A stretch of 64,000 bases of DNA from Agriotes lineatus (Eukaryota > Arthropoda > Insecta > Coleoptera > Elateridae): NCBI GenBank assembly GCA_940337035.1, contig CALNHX010003618.1:62001-126000 (forward strand). The letters are read 5' to 3'. The position numbers and the translations under genes were made by a program. Below are positions 1 through 11,419 of the stretch, piece after piece (position 1 is the stretch's first letter; each line of letters begins with the position of its first letter). Under the pieces are notes generated by a model. That model was not told the DNA's origin. It made no database searches and saw nothing but the letters and a program-made list of their open reading frames with translations.

Positions 1-600
1 GAGTATGTCTCAGAAATAAAATATTTAGGAGTTATTTTGGACCCACAATTAAATTTTTCTGAGTAGGTGGATTACATTTGTAAGAAATTGGGTAAAAAAA
101 TAATATTCTTTTAGCTTAGCTCCAGCACTTTGTCACAGTGGGCAATTATTGTTATTCATTGCTAATATCTTGTACACAGGAAGAAATGGACCCACTGCAA
201 ATTCAGCAAAATAAAGTGATCCGAGTTATTTCAAGTACTAAACCAACTTCTATAAAAACTATGTTAGAGTTGCTGAATTGGCTGCCGGTTCAGAAATTGC
301 TTCAATAGACAAACTTAGTTCTAATTTACAAAATAAAGCATGGCCAAATGCCAATATATTTAAGTTATTTCTTAGAAGAGATTTTTTTTAAATTATAACA
401 TTGGCTTCAGGTCCAACCTGTGAAACTGTCATCGTTACAAAAAAACCTTGTTTTATGAGGACATACATTTGTCTAATTCTATGCCTGATGTAGTAAAAAA
501 TGCACCTACTTTTAAACTCTTTAATAAAAGATTACAGTGTGGAAATAAAGTAACGGATAAATTCATTAACTTCGTTGATAGGCTATTCATTTTTATGAAA
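1..600 (+). pseudogene. Non-LTR retrotransposon (LINE) C-terminal remnant
   Basis: Read on the plus strand, the first 110 bases give a segment typical of the end of a LINE reverse transcriptase (EIKYLGVILDPQLNF), interrupted by a stop about 20 codons in. Further on, in shifted frames, come a segment resembling the LQIQQNKVIR...NWLPVQK block and a terminal FKLFNKRL-like stretch near 510-530. These are the conserved blocks downstream of the polymerase domain in Jockey/RTE-like elements. Several frame changes and stops make it non-coding. The catalytic FADD region lies outside the window. The clade cannot be fixed from this piece. Confidence 0.7.
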
Positions 601-637
601 AAATCTCGAAAAGTGTAGCGATTTTGACCATCGGGAA

Positions 638-1306
638 TAGGGATGTCGTACCCGGTCTAAAATCAAACCCGGGTACCCGAAAACAGTACCCGGGTACCTT
701 AAGATTTTACATTTTGCCTTATTATTTTCTGGCGAATGAAAATATTTCCATACAGGCGATTTTTTTGATGACATTGTTTTCTTATTTGTTTGTACTTTTG
801 TAGTTTTATACAACGTTCAAGCTCTATGATCTATGCACTTTAACACCGCGAGTTTTTAACTGAACTAATTTGAAATAGTACCTACTCGCCAATTTAAACT
901 GCAAGTCGTAAATATTTTCACACTTCCAAGTGCTATCAAATTCAAGTACGTGACTTTTTATCTGAAATTGGTAGCAGCATCAACATCACACAGAGGATGT
1001 TTATGTTACTTCAACCCATACTGACGCGATTTAATGGTACTATTGACGGGTTGAATATTTCCGTAAAGCGGATTTATTGCCTTATATGAAACAAGAATCA
1101 ACATTATGTGGTATGGGATGGGTTGATTCTTGTTATTACTGCATTTGTTGTTTTTCTACAGCTTATTTCTAATGTTTTTTAGTTTTTATCATCTTCTCCG
1201 AAAAAGGCTGGGCATTACATAATTTACTAGTTGGGTACCCGGGTCCTGAAAATATACCCGGGTTGACTATTACGCGGGTCAGCCCGGGTACCCGCCGACA
1301 TCCCTA
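638..1306. mobile_element. Non-autonomous hAT-type element A (669 bp)
   Basis: The ends are inverted: TAGGGATGTCG at the left and CGACATCCCTA at the right, each followed inward by GGGTACCCGGG-type subterminal repeats (660-700 and 1235-1295). The 8 bases on the left (630-637, atcgggaa) match the right flank at 7 of 8 positions once the next element is removed: the right copy is split into 1307-1311 and 3508-3510. An 8-bp target duplication and short TIRs fit hAT. No transposase is encoded. Confidence 0.8.
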
Positions 1307-1868
1307 ATAGGTAGGCTTACCAGATTTCTAAAATGTTCAACCGGGACACCGGAATGCCCCCCAGCGTTGCGGGTATTTAAGGGTACACACCCTTGGCGTC
1401 ACAACAGACACCGCCGACGAGGACTGACAACTGACTGACCACAAAACAAATACCTTACTGACTTATCTCAATCGCAAGCGACTAGCGTCGAGGTGGGCGA
1501 GTCCAACGTTATTGCACACGAGGGGGTGTAGCGTGCAGCGAAATCTCTTCTAGCGCTAAAGCTACACCCCTTAGTGCCCAATATTGGACTCGCCCGGAGA
1601 GCGGGACGGCGAGACAAAACGATATTGTAACGTTTCGCCCAGCGCGAACGCGATTCTATAAATTAAAAATTAATTTATGCGTTCCCACTTGTCTTGCACA
1701 ACGTTAGGTACCGGAGCACCGCGCCGAAAGCACGACGTGACGTCACCGCGAACAATCGCATTAACACCACTGCGCACCTAGACCACGAATCCCCGCTCCA
1801 GCGACCTGATACGAACCTCTGATTACGCCCGCACCAGGTATAAAAGGAGAAATCGAAGCCCCAAGACA

Positions 1869-2040
1869 GAATTTCCTAGTATTTTTTCCGAACCTCTTCC
1901 AGACCTGATTCCGCTCAGGAGAGCCCTCGGGCTCTTCGAGCGTCTTCGAGAATTTCCTAGTATTTTTCCCGAACCTCTTCCAGACCTGATTCCGCTCAGG
2001 AGAGCCTCCGGGCTCTTCGAGCATCTTCGAGAATTTCCTA
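1869..2040. repeat. Tandem repeat, about 81-bp unit
   Basis: The motif GAATTTCCTAG recurs at 1869, 1950 and 2031, giving two full units and the start of a third. One unit read on the minus strand encodes a 27-residue repeat (EGSPERNQVWKRFGKN core), which creates an 87-codon open frame that I regard as a by-product of the repeat. Confidence 0.85.
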
Positions 2041-2123
2041 GAATTTTCCCAGTCCCCTCTCCTTACTTACGCTCTCTCAGGAGACTTTTCGAGAGGACCC
2101 CTACCAGTTACCTGAGCTCCAGG

Positions 2124-2367
2124 ACGTACGGATTGTCTTTCGACTCTTCAACGTCGTCCCCCAAGCACTTGGACGTTCGGATTGTCTTCAGACTCTTCAA
2201 CGTCGTTTACTCAAACTCCTGGACGTTCGGATTATCTTTAGACTCTTCAACGTCATCCCCTTAGCACCTGGAGGTTCGGATTGTCTTTAGACTCTTCAAC
2301 GTCATCCCCCAAGCACCTAGACGTTCGGATTGTCTTAAGACTCTTCAGCGTCATTTCCCGAACACCC
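2124..2367. repeat. Tandem repeat, about 50-bp unit, five copies
   Basis: Five consecutive units share the pattern GGACGTTCGGATTGTCTTTA followed by GACTCTTCAACGTC, starting near 2124, 2169, 2220, 2269 and 2320. They are part of hAT element B and have diverged by scattered substitutions. Confidence 0.85.
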
Positions 2368-3529
2368 AGTGACCTAGAAAGTAGTCTCAGTCCCGACGAC
2401 GACGACGTCGAACACCTGGGTACAAGTAGGGTTTTGCCGAACCCGCCGACAACGCCCTCCAGAATTTGGACACCCGCGAGGCCAAATCAAGCTCGCCGGT
2501 GACGACTCCGTCCGTGAAGCAAGTTTCCCGGCACCAGGACAGCGACACAGACGTAATTAAACCTGTTAATTACGTCTGGAATAACTTGGCATCTCCGAAA
2601 CCGAGAAACGTGCACCAGGAGGTCCCGCCGAACGAACCAGAGGCCGTCGCCCATAAACAGCACATATTTGATCGAAATTCACTTACCTGGGTCAGTAAAA
2701 CAGCTGGCAGGTAAAACAAATTAATTTCGTCGTCCACCAACTGAACACCTGGAGTTCCACCGTTAAACACAAGACGCACTAGGTATGCATACAATTTAGT
2801 TTGATATTGACCACAGTTTCGTATATTTAACAATTTCATGACCCAGTGTATTGTTATTGTCTGCCATTACGTGGCGATCCGCTAACCTGTCATATTATTT
2901 GTTCAGGTCCGACGCAATGCCTACTCGACACTGGAACTAATGTATATACAAGCTGTCCCGAAAGAGAGCGTCACCGCCCGATTACCAGCGAGCGAAACGC
3001 CCCGTTAGAGGAATTAATTAATTTTTATAAACATCGTTACATTATTTTATTTCATGTGTTTAATACAATTTAATTTAATGTATCTAGTTAAAAGTTATTA
3101 TACAAGGGTAAAATGTTGGTCTGTGTTTCATTCCTACGTCGCTAACTGAGTTTATCACCTGGATCTTGGCATTTTGAGCTAACCTTGGAAAACCAGTTTC
3201 AATCTGGCAGTTGTAGCAGTTAAATTAAATTAAACTAGGCCGTCAGACTACAATATGATGACAATATTATTAGCAGACCATCACTCTTCCACCGTTTTTA
3301 CTTTTCATACAGTACAGTGAAATAAATGACAAAGTATTTATCCTAAATAATCCTTCACAGTTAATTATTTTTAGACTTTTTGGTAATGTATAAGAACTAT
3401 AATAAAATTTAATTTTTACCGGGACGTAAAGTAAACCGGCCGAGACTTTGTCTGAAAACCGGGATTGTCCCGGTCAAACCGGGACGTCTGGCAAGCCTAC
3501 TAATAGGGAATATTTTCAGCTGATTTTCA

Positions 3530-4205
3530 GTTTCTTATGTAATTTGTTTTTCATGTTATAACGTCATCGACTTTTTTAAATAACAACCTATATTTTTTAT
3601 CATTGATTTTGGTAGTCCTTTTTATGCCGTTTTGAACGGTATAAAATTTTCAATATGTTCCATTTGAAAAAAATCGAGAAAAATGGTCTTAAAATTTAAA
3701 TTTAAAAACCAATGAAATGAATAAAATAAATCTAGTTACCGGTGTATAAAACAGAAAAAAATTAGTTACATGTCAGAATTAAACAATTTGTAAATGACAT
3801 AACAAAATAAGGGTCCTTTGCTTTTTCTAAATTAGAATTTACATACAGCAAACTATTTTATTAATAAAAGAGGTACTATTAACCGAGACACAGAAAATTG
3901 AATTTTTCATTATTTATTATTGTATTTTCCAATCGTTTTTAAATTTCAATAAAAACGAATGTGCCGTCAATGACTTTCTGTCAAACATAGGTTACTAGAT
4001 TTACTTTGCTCATATTTCATTGGTTTTTAATATTTAAACTTTATGACCATTTTTCTCGATTTTTTTCAGATGTAACATATTGAAAATTGTATATCATTGA
4101 AAACAACATAAAAAGTACTACCAAAATCAATAATAAAAAATACAAGTTGTTATTTAAAAAAAAAGTCGATGACGTCATAACTTTTGAAACAAATGACGTA
4201 GCAAC
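3530..4205. mobile_element. MITE with about 200-bp terminal inverted repeats
   Basis: Bases 3530-3740 and the reverse complement of 4000-4205 match over their length, sharing ACGTCATCGAC, TTGATTTTGGTAGT and AAAAATCGAGAAAAATGGTC blocks. The central 260 bp is AT-rich with no ORF. I cannot fix the exact termini or a target duplication, so the superfamily is open. Confidence 0.75.
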
Positions 4206-5489
4206 ATAAAGGTGGTTGTAATGTATGTCCTATAATTAAAATTGATTTTTTCGTAAAAATTAATATTAACAAAGTTAATAAATTTATCTGTTACTTTATA
4301 TCCACATTGTATAGGTGCTTGAAAGACTATTAACTAACTTCCTGTACTACATGTAATTTGCATTTTTTGTCTATTTTTGTACTTATTAACCAAGTGCTAA
4401 ATAAAATATTATTATTATTATTATTTATTGCCCTAAACTGACAGGACTAAATTGTTATTTTTCTGCCAAATCAGAAAAAAAGTTGTTTACGCCAATCGTA
4501 CTAGAATTGACACATTATTGATAAAATGTTGTTGAGTAAAGTCAAACATTCCATTAAATCAGCCGTTGCTAGGTAATTTACAATAAAACTGTACAGGAAT
4601 AATATTCCCGTTCAAACCCGAGAATATTTGAGTACTATTTCCTAATTTTTTTAATTACTCATATCTATAGGCGGAAAAATAGTATGTGTCTTGGACGAAA
4701 AGCGTAACATTCTCAGACTTCTGTCTTGTTGGGCTCAGCATTCGCCTTGCCCAACAATATTCACAGTCGTCTGGGAATGTTACGCTTTTCATCCTAGATA
4801 CACAATGTACTATTTACCTGACTAGTCAGAGAAAATACAGTTTGTTTTGTTGGTTTTGTGTGGAATCTATACCAACAACTCTCCAGTGCATTCTGTACAA
4901 CTCAAAATGATTATAATGTTTATTTGAAGGTAGCTATTTCCCTGTTTGGAGAAAAAATAGCATATTTTATTCGGAACTAAAACACTTTTCACGATTAATA
5001 TGTATTTCTCGAACTCACTTCCTTCATCCCAGAAACGTCTACATATTCATTGCAAATGTGATTCATTAGCTTCTTATAAAATAGTATACTATTTCGATAT
5101 TAAAATAAAAATTATGTATACGCACCTCAAGCCTGTGAAGTAAATGAGTAAATCTGCATAATTAGACTAGACACGTTGCTATTGAGCCAGATGCTACATT
5201 TTTGAAGTTTTACTCTTGATCTGAAAGAGGAGAATATTCATTTTACAAATTAATGTTTTTTAGTTGCTTAATAAAGTATAAACGTTTACAAATATTGTAG
5301 CAGTACATACAAACTATATAGTATATACCAAACAAGTTCAAAAATTCAAGCGGTTAGCATTTAGAAGTAGAGAATTTGAGAATCGTAGTGAATCTACCGT
5401 ATGTATGTAATGTACCCTATTAATAAGTTAGTGATGCACAAAATTTCAACGATAACCACCCAGTTTAGCGCATGTTAAGTTATGTTACA

Positions 5490-7243
5490 TATATGGGTAA
5501 ATTTTACATAATAGAAGAATCGTATGTCCAGGTCCATATTTCCGTAACTAAAAGGGTTGTCACAATGATAAAAAAAAATAAAATGAACTTCCTGTGTCAT
5601 GCTAATAGGTTTTTGTACAAATTCGCTTACAAGTAGAAGAGCACTTATAAGTTATACTTTTTAAAAATAAAAAATGTCATTTCGGTAACTCTCCCTTAAC
5701 AAAATTCCAGAAGTAAAGTTTTTATCAGTTTGTATCAAACATCACGGTGGCAACACGAATGTTCCCTGAAAATACAGTCGTTGCGATAAGCTCATGTTTC
5801 CAATGTACTCAGAAAATAATGAAGACGTTGCCAGGAATAAAATGCAAAAATTGCAAAAGTACGTATCATTATAACTGCTTAATTAAAACAACAATTTAAA
5901 CACGCAAATGTATTTGTGTAAAACTTGTGTAGTTGGGCAAAATAATAATCTATGTTATAAGTAGTGATCGGCCGATACCGATATAAATATCGGTGTATCG
6001 GCAATATCGGTAAATTTTGCCGATAATCGGTATCGGCCAAATTTTGCCGATATATATCGGCAAATTTAAGATCAACCATTTTATTAATTATTTGTATGTA
6101 AAAACTTATTTTCGCTATTTCCTCCCATCGTATTTTTATTTGAATCCCAAAAGATTATAATACCGCACGACACAATCGTTATCTGAGCAGCACTGTGCAC
6201 TGGCGCAAACAATGAAACAATACACTTTCTGTAAAACGGGTAATCACCACGACACTGTCGGGGAATTACCGAAATTGGTTCATGTCACGTCCGCATCGAT
6301 GCGGAGTTGACAATTTTTACTTATATCAACGTATATTAAATAATTACAGACCTTTTAAAAATGTAGTGCCGATACCGATATTATATCGGTATCGGCAACT
6401 AAAATATCGGTATCGGCCGATTATCGGTATCGGCAAAAAAAATCCATATCGGCCGATCACTAGTTATAAGAACTAAGTTTTGTACTTTTTTCACATTTCT
6501 AGAGAAAAACTTTGGTTAATTATACTCACGTTTCAAGAAACTACTTTAAGTTTTTCGTATTTTAAGAAATAAATGTTGATTTTTCGAATTTTATTTTGTT
6601 TACAGTTGTAACATTTGCTAATAAAATAGCTATACATCACCGAGTATTTTTTTAAAATAAAGTAGACCTACGACCTACGTAATATTTTTATTAAAACTGG
6701 TCATTTCGGTAACAGTACATCATTAAGGAAACCGCTAAATTTTATTATTTTTGGTGCAATAATAAGTACCTATTGTATGGCTTTTGTAATGCAATAATAT
6801 CTTCGTAAACACAATAATGTAATAAAGAAATAATTAACTGAAGGACAATAAATAACTTTTTATAATGATTTTAAGGCGTATCGTTCTAATAAGTCTTAAT
6901 CAAGTAACAAGAATAAATTTGTCATAGCTGTTCTACAGTTAATGTTAAAAGCTAACCATCTTATATTAAACTCCCAATCCTTTCACACACACTTCATGCC
7001 TTACAGATACCATAAATACGTTGTAGAGGCTACTTTGAGGTACCGCTACCGAAATGAGCATATGCAGCAGATTGCAGCTTAAAAACAACCACAATTTATT
7101 TAAAACTTAAAATTGCTTGCGGCCACTGCAGCAGTTTCTTCAATAGACCTTAGTAAATGTATAATACGACATGCATAGGCTGAACTCATTTTTGAACTGT
7201 TTCTTCAGTGGAATTGTCCCGTTATGTGAAATTTACCCATATA
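5490..7243 (+). mobile_element. Deletion derivative of the 20058-27212 transposon
   Basis: The left end TATATGGGTAAATT and right end AATTTACCCATATA are inverted, and both flanks match the full-length relative in copy 2. The junction AAGTAAAGTTT followed by TTATCAGTTTGTATC, near 5720, marks where about 4 kb including all transposase sequence is missing. A 501-bp hAT is inserted at 5962. The terminal TATA could be a target duplication or part of the TIR; being palindromic, it cannot be decided from sequence. Confidence 0.7.
5962..6462. mobile_element. Non-autonomous hAT element (501 bp)
   Basis: TIRs are TAGTGATCGGCCGATA and its reverse complement, flanked by a perfect 8-bp duplication gttataag at 5954-5961 and 6463-6470. 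Both subterminal regions are built from many copies of ATCGGTATCGG and ATATCGGCA, in opposite orientation at the two ends, a pattern typical of hAT transposase-binding repeats. The middle is AT-rich without a coding region. Confidence 0.9.
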
Positions 7244-8174
7244 CAGCAGGTATCTAAGTCCTGAAATAATTTACTCACATTTCTGTACCCATACACATCC
7301 GACTAACGATTGCTAAATGGTCGATATCTCACGGTGTAATTTTCGCAAATGCCCAATATTATTCTGTATTAAAAAACAAAGCCACACACACACACAACGT
7401 CGCCATATTAAATACGTTGTTGCCTTTTGCTCTACTCAGATGCAATGTACCTACTCCATAAAAGTTACAAGATAGAGAAGAAATAGGGACACCTGAGCGT
7501 GCATGCTATACTTAATATCACTTCTCTGTCTACTCTGATGTCACAATAGTTTATTATAACACCGAAAACGGTGCTACAATGGAGTCCATTACAGCACTGT
7601 TTTTACATTGTTATTTTCATACGTAAAACGTTAAAACAGCCTGTTTTTTAAACTGACAGATTGTCACATTTATGAAATGGGGCCTGAACACAACGCCCAC
7701 TGGTCACAAACCCCAACTCAGAATTTGGTCATAACACCCAACTCCAGAACCACCTTAACTAACAAGCCGGAGCATTGAAATGGCAACGTCGCACTTCGCG
7801 CTATTAGGGGGCCTAGAAAATGGCGCGAATGCAAACTCGTACTTGTTAAATGTGAGAGAAACGAATAATTTCTATAAAATCAGTAAGTAAAATATATGAA
7901 CAAGTAAGTTTATATATATTTATTTTAACAATTATACGTATAGGGTACAATAAAAAGAAATATTAATTGTTAGGAAAACAGAAATTAATACATAAATATT
8001 AAACTATTGATATGTAGATAGCTTTCTATTCTTTTTAGAATCAGATTTATTCAGATATTTCTTTATCTTTGCCCCTGTAGGTTTTGAATTGTTTTTTTTG
8101 TTGACATTAGAATGTGCATCTTTTAGACTTTTCCTTTATATGGTGTAGTTGTTTAGGATCATATTAGAAAAAAT

Positions 8175-10190
8175 CTAAATAAGTTTTTTAAATAAAGGAA
8201 ACGATTGATGTGTACATGGCTTTTCTAAAAACCAAATTTGTGCATAATCATCTCCTTCAGCAAATCTTGTCACTAGAATAACTAACAGTAGTTTATGATT
8301 TTCACTACATCGAATAAATAAATCTTCATATTTAGAGCTAATTAAGCAGAAAAATATATTTAATGCCGCAAGAGCTAAATTCATAACTAATTCAGATGGA
8401 ATCACAAGACCACCCCTTTGTAGATTTATTTCAGTGTCATCAGAAAGTAAGCTACGGCACATACTACAATCTACTTGTTTTAATGCTTTTCTAGCAGAAT
8501 AACCCGCAACATATATTATTGCTGACAAATCACAGTTGTTCGAAATGTTCATAGAAGTAATATCACTGAACATTTTTATATCAATATCAAGCCCACACTT
8601 GCTATAATCCATATCCGAGTTCGTATTAACAAGCAAATATGGATTGAATAATACTTTGCCATACCGAGAAGAATGTAAACCAAAAACACTCTTTAAGCGT
8701 ATTTTTCTTCTGCCTCCATAACCATCTGTACAGACACTTTATAGCTACAACCAGAAAGTTGGCGATATCTGCCGAACCGGCGTTCTATACAATCAGATTG
8801 AAATTTGCCTGTCAGAACATAAACTTATTTTTACTGTAACAAGGAGAAATTGTAATACTTCGATTAATACCCGGGTGCTGTTAATCCCCAGGGTTTTCCA
8901 ACATTTTTCCAACCAGACCACAAATTTGTTTAGAAACTCAAACCGTGGATCATCAGTGCTGATAAATGGCATATGATTGCTATCTCGTTTACATAACCCC
9001 TTTATTTTACTTTTTATATTACTAATTCTCCACCATTTATTTATAATTTTAAAAAATGTAACTGTACTATTTTTATCTAGACTGCTACTTTGTAAAGATG
9101 CAATTGTTGTTTCATGAAAAACATTTTCTACTAGGTTAACCTTTTGCTTCCCAAATTTATTTGGATATACAGTTTTGTAATTTAATTTATTTTATCCTAT
9201 TATGTTATTATGACAATAACTCCTTCGCAACGAGTTGCGTTAAGATGCATTTAACAACACTAGTGTTGTTAAGAAAAATAACATAACGATACTTTATTAG
9301 CATTAATCACATGTTGACAGCACTGTAATGTATTGTCAGTCTATGTCAAATTCGATGTTAGTAGGTTAGGCTTTGTTTGTTATTTGACACAAACTGACGC
9401 AAAAGTTAACCTGAAAATCTCAAATTTAACATAACCTGACAGTGCTACCACCAATACAGTATTGAGTTTTTATTTTACTAGTGATACCACCACTCGCTGT
9501 TGTGTCATTAATAACCATTTTTCCTATTTTTTCAAGATTAGTATTTTAGGATAAAATAAACCGTGTTACGATATACGTAACGTTATTCGCTTTCTACATT
9601 ACTCGAGAATTTTAAAGAACTCGCTCCTAACGTCGCTCGTTCATTCAAACTATTCTCTTGTAATGTAAAAACCTTGATAACGTTACTTGTATCGTAAATT
9701 ACTATTAAGAGCAGTCGTAATTAATTTAGTAGCCTTACTATGTTTTCCATAAAGGTTACGAAGATTACTGAAGTAAGCTTTCTGTAAATCACAATCAACA
9801 ATATTGTCAAAAGAAGGAAATACGTATAAATGTTTTATCCCCATCTTTTTGATTTAACCAGTTATTTCTTATATTTTTAAAAACATGTATACCGTATCAT
9901 ACATAAAAAAATTGGTATATTTGAAATGTATGGATTAGTAACTTTGACACAGTTACCATCATTAGCACCGCCTGGACTCAAATATTTGTATAATAATTCG
10001 AACATATTTACGTTAACTCAGTTACCATCAGACAAATGCAAATTACTGTTATTCCGCTGCTGTGAATCAAACTTAAAACATTCTTAGTCGGTTCTCCAAG
10101 ATATTCCCCTGTCAAATTTACTACATGAAAAAGTGCCACAACTTCCTTAAATGAATGAACCATAAATGCTTGAATGGTTTTCGGCCCCCG
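8175..10190 (-). pseudogene. P-element / THAP9-like transposase, broken
   Basis: Reading the minus strand from 10190 downwards, segments in changing frames match P-type transposases. A TGEYLGEPTKNVLSL-like block lies near 10050-10110. A KNIRNNWL motif near 9850-9885 precedes an LRNLYGKHSKATKL stretch. A YPNKFGKQKVNL block starts near 9180. An IERRFGRYRQLSG block lies near 8740-8800. The open frame 8175-8636 gives the C-terminal domain with GYSARKALK, a CSMC pair and RGGLVIPSE. Frameshifts and stops separate these parts and about 0.5 kb of unrelated sequence splits the middle. No THAP domain could be read at the N-terminus. The product would not be functional. Family assignment rests on several independent motifs and is firm. 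Confidence 0.85.
9190..9700. repeat. Insertion-like interruption inside the P transposase
   Basis: Transposase similarity stops near 9705 and resumes near 9185. The interval starts with TTATTTTATCCTA and has TAGGATAAAATAA near 9548, a possible inverted pair. It contains a perfect palindrome, TAACAACACTAGTGTTGTTA, near 9251-9270. It probably holds one or two small MITEs. Exact ends are not resolved. Confidence 0.4.
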
Positions 10191-10243
10191 ACGCGACGTT
10201 GCCAGTGTACCTATGCTACGGCTTGTAAGTTAAGGTGGTTCTG

Positions 10244-11080
10244 CCAACTCCGATTCTGGTCACAATGCCCAACTTGGTCGCAACGCCAATTTTGATTTTG
10301 GTCACAACTCCCAACTTGATCACAACGCCCACCGACGCCTGTTATAAGAGAGAGCTATTAACGCCACTTAAACCACCGTTTTGGTCACAACGTCCAACTT
10401 CGATTTTGATCATAACACCCAACTTGGTCACAACGCCCAATCTCGATTTTGGTCAAAATACCCAACTTGGTCACAACGCCCAACTTTGATTCAGGTCACA
10501 ACGCCCAACTTGGTCACAACGCCCACTTTTGATTTTGGTCACAACGTCCAACTTCGATTTTGGTCACAACGTCCAACTTGGTCACAACGTCCAACTTGGT
10601 CACAACGCCCAACTTTGATTCTGGTCACAACGCCTAATTTCAATTTTGGTCACAACGTCCAACTTTGATTCTGGCCACAACGCCCAACTTGGTCACAACG
10701 CCCACTTCTGATTCTCGTCACAACACCCAACTTGGTCACAACGCCCAATTTCGATTTTGGTCACAACGTCCAACTTGGTCACAACGCCCAACTTTGATTC
10801 AGGTCACAACGCCCAACTTGGTCACAACGCCCACTTTTGATTTTGGTCACAACGTCCAACTTCGATTTTAGTCACAACGTCCAACTTGGTCACAACGCCC
10901 AACTTTGATTCTGGTCACAACACCCAACTTGGTCACAACGCCCAATTTCGATTTTGGTCACAACGTCCAACTTGGTCACAACGCCCAACTTTGATTCTGG
11001 TCACAACGCCCAACTTGGTCACAACGCCCAATTTTGATTTTGGTCACAACGCCAAACTTTGATTTTGGTCATATCGCCCA
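10244..11080. repeat. Minisatellite, expanded array in copy 1
   Basis: About 840 bp is built from GGTCACAACGCCCAACTT units alternating with longer units ending in TTGATTTTGG or TTCGATTTTGG. The array started before the P element (7700-7744 is its first part). The same array in copy 2 (28480-28720) is only about 240 bp, so length changed after duplication. Three open frames of 68-95 codons across it only read repeats of the GHNAQLGHNAQ kind and are not genes. Spacers are not unique, so it is not CRISPR. Confidence 0.92.
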
Positions 11081-11419
11081 GGCGACACAGAAAGTAAGAA
11101 AAATGTGTATCTAAAATGAATAATAATAAATTAAACTTTTAAGGTGAGGTAATAGGTAGGAAAATTTTCAAGTTCCCGTAAGTAGTATTAATATTATTTC
11201 TTTTTCATAATAATTCAGTGGCGTAGTGTGTTGTACAAAAAAGTTTCTAAATTCGGATTATAACATAAAGTTGTATTTTTTATATGGAACTCATACACGT
11301 AGTTAGCTGTGGCATCATGAGAAAGAGGATTTTTTCCCAATTCAGTGACGTACCTATGTCGTATGGGATCGATTTATTCATTGTCACTACTTTATAGCAA
11401 CAATTCACAATTTTTAATA

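Larger units (their letters stand above)
1312..3499. mobile_element. hAT-type element B (2188 bp), nested in the flank of element A
   Basis: Left end TAGGCTTACCAGA pairs with right end TCTGGCAAGCCTA, and CCGGGAC-type subterminal repeats follow inside both ends. A perfect 8-bp target duplication, ctaatagg, is present at 1304-1311 and 3500-3507. The short open frames inside have no recognisable transposase, so it looks non-autonomous. Two tandem-repeat blocks lie inside. A TATAAAAG sequence near 1839 could be an internal promoter, but this is only a motif match. Confidence 0.88.
7745..10243 (-). mobile_element. P-superfamily DNA transposon (2499 bp, defective)
   Basis: Left end CAGAACCACCTTAACT and right end AGTTAAGGTGGTTCTG are inverted, with GGCAACGTCGC-like subterminal sequence on both sides. 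The flanks carry a 7-bp direct repeat ccaactc (7738-7744, 10244-10250). Copy 2 shows the unoccupied repeat array, confirming a clean insertion into the minisatellite. The minus strand carries remnants of a P-type transposase. P elements usually make 8-bp duplications, so the 7-bp flank is slightly off and may reflect a lost base. Confidence 0.85.

Noticed and set aside
1761..2024. 87-codon minus-strand ORF with repeated peptide
   Set aside because: It is explained by the 81-bp tandem repeat inside hAT element B, with no recognisable domain.
10235..10871. Three overlapping open frames of 68-95 codons
   Set aside because: They only read the minisatellite in different frames, with no start context or domain.
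10244..11080. Possible CRISPR-like array
   Set aside because: Units are contiguous and spacers are variants of the repeat itself; the locus is eukaryotic.
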